NCBI GenBank assembly: GCA_947846985.1
Contig: CANTUZ010000001.1
Location: forward strand, 149,078,447-149,142,446
Length of the DNA: 64,000 nucleotides
Direction of reading: 5' to 3'
Source: Fratercula arctica
Taxonomy: Eukaryota > Chordata > Aves > Charadriiformes > Alcidae
Shown here: piece after piece, positions 50,732-62,562 of the stretch
How positions within the stretch are numbered: the first letter of the stretch is position 1
Layout of the letters: every line of letters begins with the position of its first letter
Notes under the pieces: generated by a model
Told to the model about the DNA's origin: nothing
Seen by the model: the letters and a program-made list of their open reading frames with translations, nothing else
The model's database searches: none
Made by a program: the position numbers and the translations under genes

Positions 50732-52007
50732 ACGCAAACCCACTTTAAAACTCAAACATGCCAGATATTTCATTTACTTCGATTTTTTTTTTTCCCTCTT
50801 ACTGACTCTGCAAGGCCACATCTGATATAAATAATACCAGCATCTACCAAGTTACAGAAAAGAAGCGCAAACCCCACAGACTCCATCCCACTTTCACTTC
50901 TGTCAACAGACGCCTCTTGCTGATTTCACAGCAGGAATCATGACTTCTTTCCACTTCTTTATTATTATTTTTTTTTTAAGCAACTTTTGGTGGAGGGCCA
51001 GCACTTGATGAAGAATGAGACAATCCCACCGGGTGCTGTTCATCCGTGTCCTGCCAGCATTCCTGGCGCTAACCGACCCGCCGCTTGGGATTTACAACGC
51101 TTGCGCGAGCACGTCACCACACTCACGCCCGGGAGGGCTTGCTCCCCCTCCTGCCTTCTTCGCTCTGCCCTTCCAACTATCCCCGGACAGCATGCACCAG
51201 GAGTCAGACAGATCTGCTCTCCCAAAACAAACCACTCCAAGCCACATACTAAAATCCTGGTGAAAGCCGCTGGAAACCCCTGCAAGACAAGTAGCAGCAG
51301 CAGAGGGGGTATTCATAAAGACTAACTTTTGCCAAGGGAAATGAGCCGCCCCACGCGCCCTTTTTGATCAGCAGTGAAAGGGAGAGGGCTGATGCAGAGC
51401 CATCCTTCCCTCTGAGTCACCCTCTGGGGACCCTCTTTCTCTCCATCAGCTGCTTCCCTTGGACTCAGCTCCCTCAAAACCTGCACTGTCCAGACACAGC
51501 TCAGGCTCTGAAAAAAATAATTAGAACTACTGAGGGAGAAAAACCACCTTTTGGGTCTGGTATTTATTAAGCAAAAGAGTGCAGGATACTTTCACCCTCT
51601 CGGCAACCCTGCCTTTGAGATCCCACCAACTGATGCCAGCTTTGATGGAAAAATATGTTGCCGAGCCTCAGAAAGCGTGGGGCTAGTTTTTTCTTTGCTG
51701 CTCTGTGGATCCATCAGAGAGACAGATTCATAAATGGAAAAGCGTCTGTCATCTTACAATAGCGGTACACAGACAGACTGCCTCTCGACAGAAAAAAAAA
51801 AAATATAAAAGACAACTACAAATAGCGTTGATATGGTAACACATGTTTAAAATCAGTAATGAGAAGGCCAGAGGAGAGCTTATCCAGAGCCCCAAGTGCC
51901 AGCCAGTCTTACAGCACTTTGGCAGAGGTAACTCTGGAAAAACAAGGTGGGGATATTTGCTTTTTGGCTTGCAGATTGTCTGTGCCAATGCAATCGTACC
52001 TCAGTCA

Positions 52008-52172
52008 CCCGCTTCAGCCGAGACCCAGGGACCAAACCGTTCCCGGGATGCTGAACTCGGATGGGCTCTTCGGGACCACGCACCTCGGGTCCGAGCGGGG
52101 AGCGCCTGGCTGCTCACCAGAGACTCCATCTCTCAACTACCACAGCCAAACCGAGCACGAGCTGCGCTGCTG
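52008..52172. other. Small CpG-dense patch
   Basis: About 14 CpG dinucleotides occur within roughly 165 bp (CCGAGACC, CCCGGG, CTCGGATGGG, TTCGGG, GCGGGGAGCGCC, CCGAGCACGAGC and similar). The surrounding intron is CpG-poor. Long overlapping open frames cross it (for example plus strand 51843-52358), but they carry no recognised domain. It is too short for a standard promoter CpG island. Confidence 0.5.
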
Positions 52173-52781
52173 GACTTCTCCTCAGAGACAAATTTTGGTC
52201 ACTATTATTACCCGTGTCTCTTTGTAAGCGAGCAAGCTGCCCACCCCACAGTCTACTACAGCACCTATCAGGTGGCTCTCCAGAAACGTATAACCCATGG
52301 CCATACTTACCAACAGAAGTTTCAAGGATTTCGCCTCCAGGATGGCGGAGTGAATTAAACCAAACGATCCATAGCAATGCCCAACACGGAAAAGACTGCA
52401 ACATTACCACCACTGGAAATGAAGCGGGAGGACACAGGATGGGAAATTCCTTGCGCTCTCAAAAAAGGAGCTAGTGACTGTGCTTGGTACAACACATCTT
52501 CACCAGCAAGTAAATATTTTTGTCAAACTAACGTACAGCTTTCCATCCCAAATGGCTTCCCTGCTTTCTGCAGAAGTACCAGTTTTATCTAGCCTTCCAG
52601 ATGTCCTCAAGCTGCTTCACGGCCACTTTTCGGAGCAAGCATGTGGAAAATGTAGATCTGTTCCCAAAATGAAGCTAACCGTTTTACAGGAACTGCAGAT
52701 GTGACTCCTAACATTCCTAACACAAACATTGGTTTCCTTAAAGTGTACTTTGTAAGCAGTCACTTCATTCAAGTCAACCCT

Positions 52782-52783
<2 letters not shown>

Positions 52784-52819
<36 letters not shown>
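52784..52819. repeat. Poly-A run, 36 bp
   Basis: This is the longest homopolymer in the window: 36 A on the plus strand. There is no recognisable retroposed body to its left and no obvious flanking direct repeat. Confidence 0.9.
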
Positions 52820-52823
<4 letters not shown>

Positions 52824-53378
52824 CAAACACCCAAACCAACGCTCTTATGAGAATGATAGCTTTAAAAAACAAAACAAAACCCAACCACCACAGACACCTG
52901 TCCAACCGGTGTTTCTTCAAGACTTCTCTACCCCATGCTGTTACAGGGAATTTGCAAGACTATTTCACAGCTCTGCAACATCTGCAGCACCTGCTGAGTG
53001 CATGCCCACCCCACAGCAGCTCCATGCTGCTGGGGCAGTGCAGGAGCTCGGGCTGTTGGGGGCTCTGGGACACCACAACAGCCTCCCCGTAATGCACGAC
53101 AGATGCCAATTCTTACATTTGGGTTTAAACACTAAGAAGTGGGTGACCGTTTCACCCACAGTTTTACTTCACAGGCTTTACAACTCAGCGCTGCAATAAC
53201 AGCCTGAAACAAAGACCTGTTTCACAGCATTAATGTCGGAGACTGAGCAAGAGGGCTGGTACGGACAAACAGCCAGCCCTGGAATAGTTTCTATGGGATA
53301 TGTTCAGGATCTTTACCCCACTGTGGACTGACAGCAATCCAGACGGTTTTGCGGTTTCCGTTCCTGTAACTGCTTAAC

Positions 53379-53404
53379 AAAAAAAAAAAAAAAAAAAAAA
53401 AAAA
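53379..53404. repeat. Poly-A run, 26 bp
   Basis: Uninterrupted A on the plus strand, followed by GGATGCGCGCCATC. Confidence 0.9.
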
Positions 53405-53917
53405 GGATGCGCGCCATCTTTAAGACAACAGCGGAGGACAGCTTTCAACGTTTCCTTTTCATTTCTGTCATGAGAACAGAGAAGCGAAGGGTAAGGCTGC
53501 GTAAGGAAGTACTGTTTCAGAGATAAACCAGTGCAAAATGAACATTGTTCCTAGGATTTCGACAGGGAGGAGTCCCAAGTCCAGGAGGAAAACAACCCCA
53601 CTTACTAAAACATATGCTGTTATGAGACTAGACCTTCAGGCTAGACGGGTCAAAGAAAAGCAATTTTTTTTTTAACCCCACTAACTTTTTTTTTTTTTAC
53701 CCATCTATTTAGTACCCTAAAAACCTGTTAGATTATTTTTTTTCCTAGACTCTAAGGCATACGCTTTTCTCCAGGAGACTGAACCACTGCCAAGACAACT
53801 CTGCTATCCAAGGATCTTAACACGCTTTGCAAAAGCATTAATTAAAACTCACACAGCAAGAAGAAGGGACTAAGGCTGGATCTTTTGTTTCACAGCACGG
53901 AAAACACCACTACCAGG

Positions 53918-53938
53918 AAAAAAAAAAAAAAAAAAAAA
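53918..53938. repeat. Poly-A run, 21 bp
   Basis: Uninterrupted A on the plus strand, the third such run in 1.2 kb. Confidence 0.9.
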
Positions 53939-56900
53939 GGACAAAAAGATTTGACAACAAACCAACCATCTCAAAGAAAACACACCACAGAGGATGGCAG
54001 AGAGGTGATGCTGGGAGGGCAGAGAGGTGGGGGAAGAAGAGTAAAACCCAGCATTTTATCTCTCGGCAGTGCTTTTACTAGACTATGCTTCTACTGTGCG
54101 ATATTAGATTGGTTGAGACTGAAAACAGAGATCTAAGAGCCAGTTGTCTTAATCCTAGCTGTCCTCTGCTTTCTCACCACACCTACACAATTGCTGCATC
54201 CAAATACAAAACAAAGCAGTCGCTAATTATTGTATCTCATTATAAGGACACCTCATCTGTACTTCTTCCCAGATTTATCGCAGAGTCATTATTTCTCTCT
54301 GCAGCATGATTTCCCACTCAAGTGTGGGAAAATGAAGGCGATAGCTATTTAAACGCTATTTGCAACATGGTCTGTATGTATTCATTTCTTACTGTCTTCC
54401 GGGAACATTTTCCTACATCGGGTACCTAAATATGCATCCATTTGCTTAACAAACAAATTTGTGGACAAAAGAAAAGGAGAACTAAAGCAACAATTTAATT
54501 TCTACTGAATAGCACACATTTATTACTTTATAATACATAAACACCGTTCCACCAAAATGAACTAAAGTTAGGAAAGCCATTAATATATCCTTACCAACAT
54601 GGCAGGGCTAGAAAGTAAAATAAAGGGGACTCGTTCACATCAGACATCAATTTGCTGGTTTTGTAATTGTTATTTCCCTTAAAGCCAACCACAACAAGCA
54701 GTGTCTTGGGGAGCAGCGACTGATCAGTAGTTTTACAGACAGAAAGAAGAACCTGAAAAGCTGTGAGTTCAGCAGCGAAAAGGCGATGCTTTCCCGAAGG
54801 CAGCAGGTCAGGGGACATCGCAACTCACCACAAACTGCAGAAGGTCTCTATCCGAAAGGCTGGGACACATCCCAAGCAGAGATCCTCTCCATTTGAGCCA
54901 CCCAAGGCTGGGACAGCCCAGGGGCAGGAGGGAGGAGGAAAGCAGAGGAAACAGAGGACCACAGCTGTTTAGGCTCTATTTCTTAACATAAAGAGCTCCA
55001 TGTAAAAGATTTTACTGAACCTCAAAAATAGAAGACTAAAGAGGAAATCTGAAACCCCTCATGCTTGTACATTTTCAGTTCTTTGGAACCCAGTATATAA
55101 CTGATACTGTGGCTTCTACTCAGAGGAGATACCGTGGCATCCATGCGTGGAGCCATCTACTGCCTGACGCCAAAGGCACCTCCTCACAATGGAAACATTT
55201 AGCCTTTACATCAGGTCTAGAGACTGTAGCACACAGTCTATTTTTGTTACGGAAAAGAATGTTGTCAGATCAAATTTGTTTCCAAAACAAAGGAACTCAC
55301 CTCCCAGAGCCTGCCAGGGAGAGGGGAGGACAACATTCCTTCCTCTGCTTTCAGGAAATTAAAGTTACCCAACTGCTGGGAGGTGTTAAGAAGCCTCAGT
55401 CTCTTCTTGATGCCAATATTGAAAGGTGTCAAATGCCTTCACCTCACGCTGCCGTCAATGGATGGAGCAGAGGACCACACATCCAAGCTCATGCAGAAAG
55501 TTTATTTTGTCTCCTCTGAACCAGAAACATTTCAGACCACTAATACACACAGCTCAAAGTTATTTCCTCTTTAGCTTTTTTTCCTTTAGCTAAAAAGGAG
55601 CTGGGTCCATTGCTGAGCGGTGGGTGCTGCTCAGTGCAGAGCCGGAGAGCCGTTACTCTGGAGCCGTTGCTCCACAGCTGACAGACAGAACAACCCGGCC
55701 CTCACTTCCCTCACCCAGCAGCAACCTGAACTAACCCATCAAACAGCAGGTAGTGTCCACAGAGGCCAGCTGTAACCAAGGAAAGCCCCCAACTTCACCT
55801 AGTGGCTGAAGAACGGAGTTGTGCCAGGTGTGGGGATGACCATGCCTACGCACCTTCCAAGGGAAACAGAGGTTATAGAAGTGCACACCCTTCCCCTAGA
55901 TATCCAGCAGCCCTTTTAGACTGTCTAGCCAAAAGCCAGCAAGTCACTCTTGCTTAATAAAAGGCACTCTTTCTATGGGACATCATGGATGGATAAAAAT
56001 CCATGGCAAAGCCAACAAAAAAGATAGATGTCCCTCTGGGAAGTACGCTACCAGGAAAGGAAAGACAACCATCATTTTCTTAAACTTGATTCAGATTATC
56101 TTTGCTTACAGGCTACAATCATTCAGACTCTGACACAATAGGCAAGAAGCACCCCATCAGCATGGCAAAGGAAGCCTATCCAACAAGCTCATGAAAAAGG
56201 ACCCGAGATCTCCAAAAGGCCTGATATAATGAGAACTAATGCCTCCGGGAGTCCAGAAGTAAACAGGAAACAGCAAGTTTGTTGAGTTACATGACAGGGA
56301 AGTGTTGATATTTAAGTTTTAGGTCCAGTTTAAGTTTCAGTTCTCACCTCACTTAGACTTGTTTTGCACTAGTGTTCAACAGGGCATAAGCACAAGCCAC
56401 TATCCAAGATAATTCAACTTCGTTTTTCCAGTTTGCCAGTTGCCAAGATAAAGCAGGAGGTTCTCTATTGCTTCATTCCCTTCTAAAGGGCCCTTAAACA
56501 TATTTGGTGGGGATACTGGTGGTATGCTTGTTCTCCCACGCATTTGCAGCTGCTGATGTTTTTTGTTCCGTGCTTTCTCAAAATGGCTGCGAGTCAGAAC
56601 GAGAAGCATAAGTTTCTGAAGCTGCTGAGATTTTCATGGCACTTGACCAAAGGAAATAAATAAAAATAAAAACAAGCACTCCAAACATACCCTTCTCCTT
56701 GGCAAAAGCAAAGGCAGCTTCTCTGGAGAGTCTTAGCTGTTGTCACTACACAAAACTTGCCTAGGCAATGCCAGTAAGAAGGTTATTACATTATTTAGTA
56801 ACAACCCATGGCAATCCTCTGTGTCCCCTCCCCAGGAACACTTATGAAATAAAGAGTTGCTGCTGGATTCTCACACTTTAACACCAGTTTTGTACCTCAC

Positions 56901-57044
56901 TTGACAGTCTCTTTAATTTTGTTTGCTCACACATTAACACACAGGCACACAAAGAAAGGCAGACAAAAGAGATGCACAAACACAAGGGTTAAGTGGGCAT
57001 AAATCGGCCATCGAAGCATTTAGGCTGTGAAAAGAAAGCTTTCC

Positions 57045-57215
57045 AGGCAAACTTGTCAGACTGTGGAGCAGCCTTCCAAGGAGAGCCATGGAGACGATCC
57101 AACTGGACACAAGGCAGCGCAGAGCCAGTCTATGGAAGGGATTAGATAACTGGCTGCGCATGATAACAGAGGACTATGTCTGATGAGCCGACTAGTCCCT
57201 TACCATCTGATGTTC
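57045..57215 (+). mobile_element. Diverged CR1/L3-like 3' remnant
   Basis: The plus strand contains CAGACTGTGGAGCAGCCTTC followed by CAAGGAGAGCCATGGAGACG. This resembles the block encoding W-x-S-L-P-x-x-V-V-E near the end of CR1/L3 ORF2. It continues to GGGATTAGATAACTGG and a short 3' UTR-like end (TAGTCCCTTACCATCTGATG). Divergence is high, so this would be an old insertion. A chance resemblance is possible. Confidence 0.4.
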
Positions 57216-60200
57216 TTTTGCTGGAATGAAGGAGATTAATTTAAGAAGTGACCACCTCCAGACTATCTTCTGGACTGTGCTGGTTTGTTTAGATTTCGGG
57301 GTTTTATCTTTTACTGAATCAGAGAGTATACCTCTCTTCTTGCTAAAGCCATGGCAACTCCCATCAGAGAAGCTACTTAAGAAAATAAGCATTAACAGAT
57401 GATTGGAAAAGGCTTTTAAAATTAATGGCCTAAAATTCACCAAGCCTAGTTTAAGAAGGTGAGAAGAATCCCACAGGCAGGCTTAGCGAGGCAGTGAGAT
57501 CTGCACCGTTAGCCATCCCATTCACTAAGCTTGCAGGAGCCTGAATCTTGTCATGAGGATACCGGAGATGTGGAAACCTCATACCAAACGCAAACAGAGC
57601 TACAGCGACCAACACCAGCTGTTCAGCTGCCATGACCCAGTAATCATCGTGATTATGCGTCCCAGTTACTGGGAGACTCTGCTAGAGGGATTAGCAGGTC
57701 ATGATCGTCACACTAAGCTCTACTCAAAAAAGCATTAAACGTGAGGACTAAACGTTCAAAATAATTTCCTGCTCAAGTACCTCAATGTTTGGGAGGCCGA
57801 CAGAAGACAAGTCCTATTTGGCAGAGAGCATTACCGCTGCAAGTGATTGCACCGGGAATCCCACGTCTCAAAAGCAGGCCCTGGAAGCACCACCTGGACT
57901 TGCTCAAGAGCCCTGCAGCTTTATCTCATTGAAAACTGAAGTCTTCTTCAAATGTGACTTGGGGGATGACCACGCCGTACTGAATTCCCAGGACTCCTGC
58001 TTCCCCAGAAGCCTCCTCCATGTCCTGGCAGGATTACCTGGGGGCCAAAAATACATTGAACCCAACACGCTAAATCAAAGTCAGTAACCTCAAACTCTGG
58101 GCCATGGCAGGGAGGCATCTTTCATGACGATGCAAAACATCTCTCTTGACTTTGATATGGAAACAGCTCCCTTTTTCAAGCTCTCACAAACGTGTTTTCT
58201 TCCTTAATAGTTTTTTTAAAGAAGATAATGGACATAAGATCTGCCACCTATTAAAATACAAGCTTTGAAGGTAGAAAACACTTCTAGAAATTATCTTGGG
58301 AATCTTGATGAACTTTATCATGTTTGGAGTCATCATTCTTTCCATACAAGTGTGCACTTCATTACTTGGTAATGGAACAATAATTGCTCTTCAGTTATGC
58401 AAGATGCACCTCTAATTTATAAGGGGTTTCTGAAGAGGTAATGACAGATGCTTAAAAAAATGAAATGTGAGAATATGAAACTTATTATGTAAAAGATAAT
58501 GGGACTCACAGAGTCGTCTGCCAGCTGGGTCACAGTCTCAGCTGGTACAAAGGAACTATGATGATGTTCTGTCTTATGTATTCTTAAACACTGAACCTGG
58601 AGCCAAATTAATCATATTACTTTGTGCTTTAATCTGACTAAATCTCACAAACGAAGCATCATCAGTGCAGGTCAACACCTGACATCCCTGCTTTCCTGAG
58701 AGGTTCCTGCACACTCTAGGTAAGGCTGCCAGCAATTCAACTTCTGATTATAAAACATAATGAGCGTGAAATAAAGATATCAGTCTAGATCTTTTCTCGC
58801 TTCTAAAGCTAGATTCAATATAAAACCTGCTAGCAACTATATTGTGAGGGACAATCTTGTGTTAAAAAGGATGATCCATCCAAATTTTCTCCATCCCCTT
58901 TTCTCCAACTTTACTACTGTGAACAAGGGCTCAGCGCAGCATTTACAAGACCGAGCGTTCACTCACAGCCCTTCCAGACAAAATGTCAACTCCAGACTCC
59001 GAGCACTCGCGTTCGTTAAGGATTCCATGGCAATGCCTGTAAGATCAAGAGCAGCGCACCATCCAAATGTCATCTGTGTGTGCAGATGCAGTATCAAGTG
59101 CACCTCCTCATATGACTAATTTTCCAATTAAGATTGAAACACTGTTGTGCTAGAAACACAACAAACACGTGGGAAGATCTCGTTCTTGCCCCATAGGGAT
59201 TTATTATCAAAGATACACTAATTTTACTCTAATCTGCTTGGTTTTACTCAGCAAAGTACTGACTTCTACAATATGTAAATTTTGCACTGCAAAAATTCAC
59301 TGTTTTACTGTTTTGAAACAGTTTAGCATGACATCCACAGGGAAAAAAATAAAATAAAATAAAAAAAAGATTGGCAAACGCGTAGAAAGCTTCCTTCACC
59401 TACTCTGATCTCCATGCCATTGCAGACATATTATTAGCAGGACCCAAGCAACCTAAACTGAGACTTGCTCAGATCCGAGTACATACACTGCATCACAACA
59501 GTGACTGCTGGGTAGACGTACCCTGAGGAAGCCCAGCCTTCCACTCTGCCTGGAAGAGTGATAAAACAACTATCACAGACTGCAAAACTTTCAGCTAGGA
59601 GAGCCCTGTTTAATCTAGTGGAAAAAGACATAATGAGATGCAGCGCTTGGAAGCTGAAATTAGATAAATCAGACTAGAAATAGGCAGACATTTTTAACAG
59701 CGAGAATAGCATATCGCTGCAGCCATCCACCTAAGTTCAAATACTCCACCACATCAATTCTTTTAAAGTCGGGGCTGCACTGCCTCGCTGGCAGATGGCA
59801 TGACACAGCTCGAAGAGACATTCGGGCTTCATGCAGTAGTTCTTAGACAAAGCTCTGTCGCTTGCACCATGCTCCAGCTCAGATTAGATGATCATAAATG
59901 GTCCCTCTTGACCTTAAAAATTTACAACGTCACTCCTAGTAATGGTAAAAAACCGTCTTCGAGGAGTTGTAGCTCTGCACAACCCCGAGAGAGCGCAAGC
60001 TGCGTGACAGTTTTGCGCCAATAGCCCGTGTCATTTCCATCCCGAAAAAACTGTCTGAGGGACAGGGACAGAGCCAGGCTGGTCCGCTGGCATTCGGGTA
60101 CCAAATTTTGTCCCTCACTCCTGGGTTGGCAGCAGCTGAAAGAACTGTAACAAAAAAAAACCCCAAACACTATCACGTACCTCTGTGAAGCAGCTTCCCC

Positions 60201-61983
60201 CCTAAAACATCATCTGCCCGACAGTGCCAGGGACTTTGAAAAGAAAGAAAGAAAAAACGGGTCCAATTCACATCTCCCAGCGGAGGGTGCTACAGTGTGG
60301 TCTTTATAAAAATGGCACAGCAGGCGCGACAAACAATTCTCTCCTCTTCCCCAAATAACTAAGCAATTTTAAAATAGTTAATCCTGGAAACACTCTCAAA
60401 AGATTAGCCGTGGCTCAACAAACTTTAAAGATGATCATTTTTTAATTTAATTTAAAGTTGAACATCCTTGTGTAATAATGGCAGAGATGAAGAACTATTA
60501 GGGAATAATCTTGTTTATGGATCAGTGAACTCAGAAAATTGCCAAGGCACTGTGAAATATATTCCTTATTCACACCTCATAATTAACTGAGTGCTCTGCA
60601 GAGACAGGATGCTGCAATATTAAAGTCATCTTCGTTATTAGAAAGCTGCTCATTTGGGCTGGGATGCCACTGGGGGAGTCTTATTTGGTTCTCGCATTTC
60701 CAAACTCCTGGGAAAAGCCCCTTCAATCCATCAAAACGGCAGACTCCCAAAGTGTAACTGGGGCAGAGAAAGCCTTTGGTCTGCAACAGCAGCATGGCTT
60801 GTGCGGAGAGAAAAAAACACCTCCCTCCTTCCCTGACGCCATCTGGGAGCATTTCTCTTTTAAAGGCAATTGAAAGAAGAAAAATACTGTTCTCTTAATT
60901 AATTCACATTGAAAGGCACTTTGGATGGAGTCAAGAGGCCAAATCAGATCAAAGTAAATAATGCAACAAACAGTGATGTGAAGGCTCTGGGACAGCAGCT
61001 ATCATGGCTTGCACTGGCTGGATCTTTGTACTTAAAAACAACAAATGCTGAAGCTTTCGGCTTGTAGGAGAGGGGAGGGGGATAAGGGGCTCTATCTTTT
61101 CAGCAAATTTTAAGAGAGAAATTGTGAATTTACTGGCAAACACAGGAAGACTTGTGTGAGGTAGACCTGTTTAAGATTTGGGAAAACCTGGATTAAGTCT
61201 CTGCTCGATGTCAGATTCTGTTTGTAAATTCAGGCAAACACTGGGAATTTCTGCCCTTTGGTTTAGAGAGGTAACAGAGCATAGACACTCGGACGGAGAA
61301 GACACACACATACACACACGGTGGGTCCCAGGCAGCCCCTTTGCACTGAACCACGCTGCAGAGGAGAAGAGAAAACTGATGAAGCTGAGAAAAAGCGATG
61401 AGAAGGACTCAGTTCCATGAGCAGGTGCCGGCGAGGAAGCCCATAAGCTTTGCCCAGGACAGGTTACATGGAGTTACTGCTCACCCCCACACAGGAGTTA
61501 CGAAAGGGAGGAGATATTGTAAACCCATATCTAAGTAACTGAGGCCCAGACACAGCAGATACTGGGTTTAATGGTGTCCTCTCTGGCCCTGCAATCAGCC
61601 TGGCCTATCTTAGCCGAGTTCAGCATCTTGCTGCAGCCTTTCCCCTGTAATGGGGAACAGGCCAGGCAGTCGCAGGATGCTCTTCAGCCAAAGCCAGCGC
61701 ACACAATTCAAGACACACTAATAAAAGATACTCAGATTTTCCATTCGGGTTTTTTTACTGTACATCTCAATTACCTACGCAGACTGCAGTCAGAACAAAA
61801 GAATAAATAATATTAAAAAGAGGGTGGCGCCATCATTTCCTCACAGAAAAATGCAACTTTTGAATTGCATGTTTAGAACAGAAACAACAAGCAATAATAC
61901 ACTGAATAAAAATCCAAGGTGTCCCTGCATCTGGAGAGTTGCATGTTAGTCTGAGATCTCCCCTTCCTCTGCCCAGTTTTCAA
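57216..61983 (-). other. Intron sequence, no gene recognised
   Basis: Ordinary intron, apart from the CR1/L3-like remnant near 59.9 kb. There are A-rich runs near 59.35 kb and a short CA tract near 61.31 kb. No exon candidate with both good splice sites and protein-like content was noticed. Confidence 0.5.
59875..59930 (+). mobile_element. Old CR1/L3-like 3' end
   Basis: The words CTCAGATTAGATGATCATAA, ATGGTCCCTCTTGACCTTAA and AAATTTACAA match the remembered 3' terminal text of old amniote CR1/L3 families (AGATGATCATAATGGTCCCT, then TCTGRCCTTAAAATCTATGA). About 55 bp are clear; the part before it is too diverged to place. Confidence 0.6.
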
Positions 61984-62562
61984 AGGATCTAATAGAGATC
62001 GAAGAGGTACAGGAAAGGGTAATAAGGCTCATCAGGCACATGGAATGAGGAGATACTCAACCAAACAGGGCTCTCCACCCTGGGAAGGGAATACATAAAG
62101 ATATAATAAATTATGAAGGGCTTAGGGAAGTGAACCAGAAAAATTACTTTCTGCTTCTTATCGTACAAAGTCAAAGGGCTCCCAATGAAATTATCAGTTT
62201 TCAAGCAAAGGCAAAGACTTCTTCCTACAGTATGTAATTAAATCACAGAACTCATTGCAACAAGATGTCGTCAAAGTCAGAAGAGAGAAAGGTTCTAAAA
62301 AGGGAATTAGTCAACTCCACGGAGGACAGGTCCATGGAGAGTCTTAAACACAGTGCTCCAGATAAAGCTTCCAGATCCATAGACTCTAAATCACTGACTG
62401 GCACACATTCAGCATGTACAGTGAGGAAAGATAACCCCGTACTGGCCCTGTTCCCATTCTTTTCTTCTCTGTAAGCATCTAGTAATGACCGCAGTCAGAA
62501 AACAGATACTAAGGCTAGATGGACCACTGGTTTGATGTGGTGTTCCCACAATGTTATTCTAT
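61984..62562 (+). mobile_element. Ancient amniote CR1/L3-like copy, about 580 bp
   Basis: The plus strand shows a diverged ORF2 end and 3' UTR of an old CR1 family. It begins with a block readable as EVQERVIRLIRHM. Next come GGGAAGTGAACCAGAAAAAT, a region like FFLQ.NHRTHCNKMSSKS, and AAAAAGGGAATTAGTCAACT. The typical CACGGAGGACAGGTCCATGG, AAGGCTAGATGGACCACTGG, TTTGATGTGGTGTTCCC and TGTTATTCT close it. The 3' UTR phrases ('gaggacaggtccat', 'ggctagatggaccactggt') are the strongest evidence. It has several frame breaks and is antisense to TMTC1. Confidence 0.8.

Larger units (their letters stand above)
52847..57044 (-). other. Intron sequence with poly-A runs, no gene recognised
   Basis: The stretch contains two further long A runs (listed separately) and T runs near 53.67 and 53.69 kb. 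The 152-codon plus-strand frame at 55061-55519 has no recognisable content. Confidence 0.5.

Noticed and set aside
51843..52358. 171-codon plus-strand frame across the CpG patch
   Set aside because: No recognised domain; three frames are open at once. Kept only as a CpG observation.
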